Assembly: GCF_027706725.1 (NCBI RefSeq)
Contig: NZ_JAQFWQ010000011.1
Span: 26,959-90,958, forward strand
Direction of reading: 5' to 3'
DNA from: Nocardiopsis endophytica
Lineage (GTDB): Bacteria > Actinomycetota > Actinomycetes > Streptosporangiales > Streptosporangiaceae
Length of the DNA: 64,000 nucleotides
Shown here: one piece after another, positions 60,145-64,000 of the stretch
Layout: each line of letters opens with the position of its first letter
Numbering within the stretch: position 1 is the stretch's first letter
The notes under the pieces: generated by a model
Seen by the model: only the letters and a program-made list of their open reading frames with translations
Told to the model about the DNA's origin: nothing
The model's database searches: none
Translations under genes and position numbers: made by a program

Positions 60145-60594
60145 GTCGCCTCCTCGTCGAGCCGTCGTCCGGGCGGGGTGTGCCCGTGATCACTCCGACA
60201 TGCTTGCACACCCCTGCCCGCCCGCCTCGCCCGGGAGCTCCCGTCGCACGCCGTCCGTACCCCTAGAGCCGCCTCCTCGGTGACTCCCGTCCCCTCGGAC
60301 ACGTATCCGTATGGGTAAGGGGGCGGAGGCCCTCTAGGCAGGGGCACGGTGCGAGTTCCGTGCACCCATCCGGGCCGGAGCTGCGGCGTCATCGCCCCTC
60401 GCGGCCCCAGAATTGGTGGTGCGGCCGCGGAAGTCCTGGAATCCCGGCCCGCACCGAGGGGATCCCCTGGGGGAGTCGTGTGCGGACGTCGCTTGAGGGG
60501 GAGCGGCGTCGCCGCTCCTCCAGGGACCACTCTCCCGCCGTGACCGCCTCCTGTCCAGCCCGCGCCGCCCGTCCGCGCGGAGGAAGGCGGCACG
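60145..60594. other. Intergenic region
   Basis: No gene is supported. It holds the MaoC promoter region and sequence downstream of the LuxR gene. No strong palindrome was found. Confidence 0.45.
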
Positions 60595-60626
60595 GCGGCC
60601 CTCTCCCCCTGCGCGGGGGCCGCCTC
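60595..60626 (-). terminator. Hairpin at the end of the LuxR gene
   Basis: GGCGGCCC...GGGGGCCGCC forms an imperfect stem at the stop of the regulator gene (minus strand). Confidence 0.4.
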
Positions 60627-62925
60627 AGGCGGTGTCGGCGTCCGCCAGCCGCTGGGCCACCAGCACCCGGGAGGACACCCCGAGCTTGGCCAGGATGTTC
60701 TCCACGTGCGTGTCCACGGTCCGTTTGGAGATGACCAGCCGCTCGGCGATCGCCCGGTTCGACAGCCCCTCGGCGATCAGCCCGGCCACCTCCCGCTCCC
60801 TGGCGGTGAGCGCGGCCCGGCCCGGGGGCGGGTCCTGGCGCCCGGGGGTCAGGGCGTCGGCGTCGGCGACGGCCGCGTCCGCGATCCGGTCCAGGGGGTG
60901 GTCGGCCCCTTCCGCGTACAGCTCGGCGAAGTGCTCGTCCCCCAGCCCGGCGCGGGCCGACCCCACCGCCTCCTGGTGGAAGGCCTCCATGATGGCGGTG
61001 CCGCCGAGCCTCACCCCCGCCCGGTCCCACAGCGGGGCGGCCGCGCCGAGCAGCCACGCGGCGCGGCCGAAGCGCTCCTGGCCCACCGCCCGCCAGGCGG
61101 TGACCTCCAGGCAGTAGGCCAGCCCGACGAAGTCGCCCAGCTCCCACTTCATGCGCAGGGCCGGCCCTCCGGCGGCGTCGGCGCCCGCGGCGTCGCCCTT
61201 GAAGGTCAGCGCGGCGCTGGTGATGACCAGCATGTAGGAGCGGAGCCACATCTCGGCGTCCAGCCCCTCCAGGCGCGCCAGCCCCTCGGTGCACACCGCG
61301 ACCGCCTCGTCGAGCTCGCCGCTGAGCAGGTGCAGGTAGCCCTGCTGGGCGAGCAGGGAGACGGAGGTCGCGAAGTCGCCCGCGCGCTTGGCGGCGGCCG
61401 TGCAGGCCTCGTATTCGGGCAGCGCCTCGCCGTGGCGTCCGGCGAACACCAGGGCCAGGTGGCGGTACAGGTGCATCCGGCCCTTGAGCCGCTCGTCGGT
61501 GTTCCCCTCGGGGAGGGGCATCGCCGCGTCCAGGTCGGCCAGGGCCGCGTCGAGTTCGCCCCGGAAGGTGCCGAGGTAGGCCCTTACCCCCAGGGCCCAC
61601 GCGCGCTGCGGGCTGTCGTCGGGCAGGGACTCCACGGCCTTGGTGAGCCAGTAGCGGCCCTCCTTGAGGCGGCCGGAGATCTGCCAGTACCCCCACAGGG
61701 ACGCGGCGAGGCGGGCGGCCCGCGACTCCCAGCCCGGCGCGGCGAAGGCGTACTCCAGCCCCCTGCGGATGTCGGCGTGCTCGGCCGCCAGCGCGCGGAA
61801 GCGGCCGAGCTGGTCCTCGGGGAAGCGCCGGTCGAGCCGGTCCGCCAGGCGCTGGCAGCGTTCGACGTGCCGCCCCCGGTACTCCTGCTCCTCCCCCGCC
61901 TCGGCGAGGCGCTCGGCGCCGTACTCGCGCAGGGTGTCGAGCTGGCGGTAGCGGTCCCCGCCCCGGTCGGCGCGCAGCACGACGGACTTGTCGACGAGTC
62001 CGATGAGCGCCTCCAGCACCTCGCCGCGCTCAAGGCCCTCGCCCGCGCAGACCTCCTCGGCGGCGTCGGCGTCGAATCCCCCGGCGAAGACCGACAGCCT
62101 GCGCCAGAGCACCCGCTCCTGCGGCGTGCACAGGTCGTGGCTCCACTCGATGCCGGTGCGGAGCGTCTGGTGGCGCGGCAGAGACGCCCGCGTGCCGCCG
62201 GTCAGGAGCTGGAAGCGGTCCTCCAGCCGCTCGACGAGGCGCTGCAGCGGCAGGGCGCGCAGGCGCACGGTGGCCAGTTCGATGGCGAGCGGGATGCCGT
62301 CCAGGCGGCGGCACAGGCGCACCGCGTGGCGCCGGTCGGCGTCGGTGAGGGTGAAACCGGGGACCACCGCGGCCGCCCGCCGCTCGAACAGCTCGACGGC
62401 GCTGTGCCGGACGGCGTCGGCGTCGTCGGGGTCGGGCACCGGCATGGGCGGGACCGGGTGGCTGAACTCGCCGAGCACGTTGAGGGCGTGCCGGGAGGTG
62501 GCCAGGACCGTCACCCCGGGGCACTCGCGGAGGACGACCTCGGCGAGCATCGCGCAGGCGTCGCCCAGGTGCTCGCAGGTGTCCAGGACCAGGAGCAGGG
62601 AGCGGGCGCGCAGGTACTCCAGGAGCACGTCGAGCTGGGAGCGGGCGTCCTGCTCGGCGAGCCCGAGCGTGGAGGCGACGGTGTGGGCGATCAGCTCGGG
62701 GTCGCGCAGCCCGGACAGTTCCACGAAGCGCGCGCCGTCGGTGTACCGGGAGGCGACGCGCTCGGCCACGTGCAGGGCGATACGGGTCTTGCCGACGCCG
62801 CCGGGGCCCAGGACGGTGACCAGACGGCCCTGGCCCAGCAGGCCGGTGATCCGGGAGACCTCCTCTTCACGGCCGACGAACCCCGTGAGCTGCCGGGGGA
62901 GCGCCCCCGCCGTCCGCTGGATCAT
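60625..62925 (-). CDS. Large ATP-binding LuxR-family regulator
   Basis: A 766-aa regulator: N-terminal NB-ARC/AAA-type ATPase (GPGGVGKTR at 40-48, Walker [14 protein letters not shown] near 110, LATSRHALN), a helical winged part, TPR-like repeats (about 380-640) and a C-terminal LuxR helix-turn-helix ([40 protein letters not shown]). ATG at 62925 opens with a conserved [11 protein letters not shown]. Proteins of this type are often cluster-situated activators in actinomycetes; whether it controls the thiopeptide genes is not shown. Confidence 0.9.
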   Translation of the reverse strand: MIQRTAGALPRQLTGFVGREEEVSRITGLLGQGRLVTVLGPGGVGKTRIALHVAERVASRYTDGARFVELSGLRDPELIAHTVASTLGLAEQDARSQLDVLLEYLRARSLLLVLDTCEHLGDACAMLAEVVLRECPGVTVLATSRHALNVLGEFSHPVPPMPVPDPDDADAVRHSAVELFERRAAAVVPGFTLTDADRRHAVRLCRRLDGIPLAIELATVRLRALPLQRLVERLEDRFQLLTGGTRASLPRHQTLRTGIEWSHDLCTPQERVLWRRLSVFAGGFDADAAEEVCAGEGLERGEVLEALIGLVDKSVVLRADRGGDRYRQLDTLREYGAERLAEAGEEQEYRGRHVERCQRLADRLDRRFPEDQLGRFRALAAEHADIRRGLEYAFAAPGWESRAARLAASLWGYWQISGRLKEGRYWLTKAVESLPDDSPQRAWALGVRAYLGTFRGELDAALADLDAAMPLPEGNTDERLKGRMHLYRHLALVFAGRHGEALPEYEACTAAAKRAGDFATSVSLLAQQGYLHLLSGELDEAVAVCTEGLARLEGLDAEMWLRSYMLVITSAALTFKGDAAGADAAGGPALRMKWELGDFVGLAYCLEVTAWRAVGQERFGRAAWLLGAAAPLWDRAGVRLGGTAIMEAFHQEAVGSARAGLGDEHFAELYAEGADHPLDRIADAAVADADALTPGRQDPPPGRAALTAREREVAGLIAEGLSNRAIAERLVISKRTVDTHVENILAKLGVSSRVLVAQRLADADTA

Positions 62926-63056
62926 GATCCGGTCCTCGCCCTGCCCGCTGCGACGCTCGACTCCGCCTCAGTCCGCACTGTACCGAGACAGAGTCCTGCG
63001 TATGGGGCGTTTCCGGGAATCGCCGGGGGCGGCGGGGCCCGGCTCCGCGCCGGCCG

Positions 63057-63794
63057 TCAGTCCCGGCCGGCCGCCGCCGGGGCGGTGCCCTCCGGGGCCC
63101 CTGTGCCGTCCCCACCCCGCTCGGCGGCGCGGGCGCGTTCCGCGCGCCGCATGAGCACCACGGCGGTGTGCCCGGAGGCGACGAGCAGCGCCGTCGCGGC
63201 GCCCGCCGCCAGGAACTCCGGCGAGAGCGGATCGGCGGCCGAGCCGCCGAGGACGACCAGGGCGGCGGTGTAGGGCATGCAGCCCACTGCGGTGCCGACG
63301 ACGAAGGTCCGCACGCCCATGGCGGTGGCCCCGAGGCCGTGGTTGATCGCCGAGAACGGGGCGATCGGCATCAGCCGCAGGTAGAGCACGGCGAACAGGC
63401 CGTGCCGCGCGACGGCGCGGTCCAGGCGGTCGCGGACGGCGAGCGGCACCCAGGCGTGCACCGCGCCGCGCAGCATGACCCGGGCGATCCAGAACTGGGC
63501 GAGCGCCACGGTCACCGCGCCCGCGCTCGCGACCGCGAACCCGGCGGCCGGGCCGAGCAGCGCCCCCGTGGCCGCGTGGAGGAGGGGCCGGGGCACCAGG
63601 AGGAGCGCGGCGACCAGGTAGAGGCCGAGGACGACCAGGGGCGCGGCGGGGCCGGCGGCCTCGACGGCCGCGCGCATCTCCCCGAGCCCGGGGAGCTGGG
63701 TCCCGGCGACGAGGAGCGCCGCGGTGAGCAGGACGAAGAGGACGGCGCGGCGGGCGGCGGAGCGCCGGCCGCCGACAGGGCGCCCTTCGTTCAC
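63057..63794 (-). CDS. DedA/VTT-domain membrane protein
   Basis: A 245-aa membrane protein with a VTT (TVP38/TMEM64-type) domain: helices near 17-35, 48-75, 85-112, and 195-222; family motifs VPRPLLHAATGALLGPAAG and LYLRLMPIAPFSAINHGLGA. Such proteins act in lipid scrambling or membrane homeostasis. GTG start at 63794 with AAGGAGAACC; a 19-residue upstream extension lacks a ribosome site. Isolated gene. Confidence 0.85.
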   Translation of the reverse strand: MNEGRPVGGRRSAARRAVLFVLLTAALLVAGTQLPGLGEMRAAVEAAGPAAPLVVLGLYLVAALLLVPRPLLHAATGALLGPAAGFAVASAGAVTVALAQFWIARVMLRGAVHAWVPLAVRDRLDRAVARHGLFAVLYLRLMPIAPFSAINHGLGATAMGVRTFVVGTAVGCMPYTAALVVLGGSAADPLSPEFLAAGAATALLVASGHTAVVLMRRAERARAAERGGDGTGAPEGTAPAAAGRD

Positions 63795-63932
63795 CGGTTC
63801 TCCTTGGGGTCGAGGGGGCCGGGAGGCACCGGCCGGGCGCACCCGGCGCATCGGGGCTGGGGCTGCGGAGCGATCCGCCCGCCGTAGTGCCCGCGCGGAT
63901 GGGCGGGCGTGCTCGCCGTTGACGCTTCTATG

Positions 63933-64000
63933 TCAAGCGGCCAAGGAGAGTGCTTGTTGCTCGCGGGCCGTGCGCGCGGCCTTGTCGGCGCGCATGGCCC
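63933..64000 (-). CDS. Possible C-terminal end of a CDS cut by the window edge
   Basis: The minus strand is open from the edge to a TGA at 63933-63935, giving AMRADKAARTAREQQALSLA and a final A. It is too short to assign; it could be a fragment, the end of a transposase-like gene or chance. Confidence 0.3.
   Translation of the reverse strand, partial: AMRADKAARTAREQQALSLAA

Overview
The window is very GC-rich DNA with GTG and TTG starts, AGGAGG-like ribosome sites and tightly coupled operons, which fits an actinomycete. The thiopeptide cluster and overall gene style suggest a Nocardiopsis-like genus, but that is inference and no rRNA is present to test it. No cas genes are seen.

Layout. (1) 1-3055: housekeeping and accessory genes (homocysteine S-methyltransferase, sulfotransferase, a VOC protein divergent from an AraC regulator). 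(2) 3086-11863: a type I-E-like CRISPR array cut in two by an 8.44-kb integrated element. The element carries a small charged protein, an XRE/TPR regulator, small unknown ORFs, a UTRA-only protein, a RepSA-like replication initiator, Xis and a tyrosine integrase. The 12-bp direct repeat at its ends lies inside a CRISPR repeat, and joining the outer flanks rebuilds a perfect 28-bp repeat. (3) 11941-19460: DUF1992 protein, TetR with a 30-bp operator, amidase, DUF222/HNH protein, TetR/MFS pair with twin operators, membrane protein, SnoaL-like protein. (4) 19573-27485: a polyol catabolic locus (SorC regulator, Zn-dehydrogenase, ABC binding protein and two permeases, PfkB kinase, xylulokinase) with no ATPase gene of its own. 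(5) 27586-38163: DUF4389 membrane protein; a translationally coupled pair (vWA-like protein plus ARPP-like protein with a C-terminal HTH); a relic CRISPR leader-repeat; a YeiH-type exporter; a tRNA-Arg(UCU)-like sequence whose two halves are in circularly permuted order; a MacB/FtsX-type ABC transporter; a secreted FG-GAP-like repeat protein.

(6) 39143-57820: a thiopeptide-type RiPP cluster. One long minus-strand operon encodes two YcaO proteins, ThiF/RRE-like partners, nitroreductase-type azoline dehydrogenases, a split LanB (glutamylation and elimination parts) and a pyridine-forming SpaB_C-type enzyme. It also encodes a B12-type radical SAM enzyme with a DUF5825 partner. The 51-aa precursor (43032-43187, core SCTTTGCTTSSSSSSSS) sits in the middle. 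A methyltransferase and a cytochrome P450 diverge from the operon. The expected order of events is leader binding, Cys/Ser/Thr cyclisation by YcaO, oxidation to azoles, tRNA-Glu-dependent dehydration, [4+2] cyclisation, then tailoring.

(7) 57839-64000: LysR, CitE-like lyase and MaoC hydratase, a large ATPase-LuxR regulator, a DedA/VTT membrane protein, and possibly the end of another CDS at the right edge.

The strongest new signals are the element inside a CRISPR repeat, the permuted tRNA-like locus, and the unusual enzyme set of the thiopeptide cluster.
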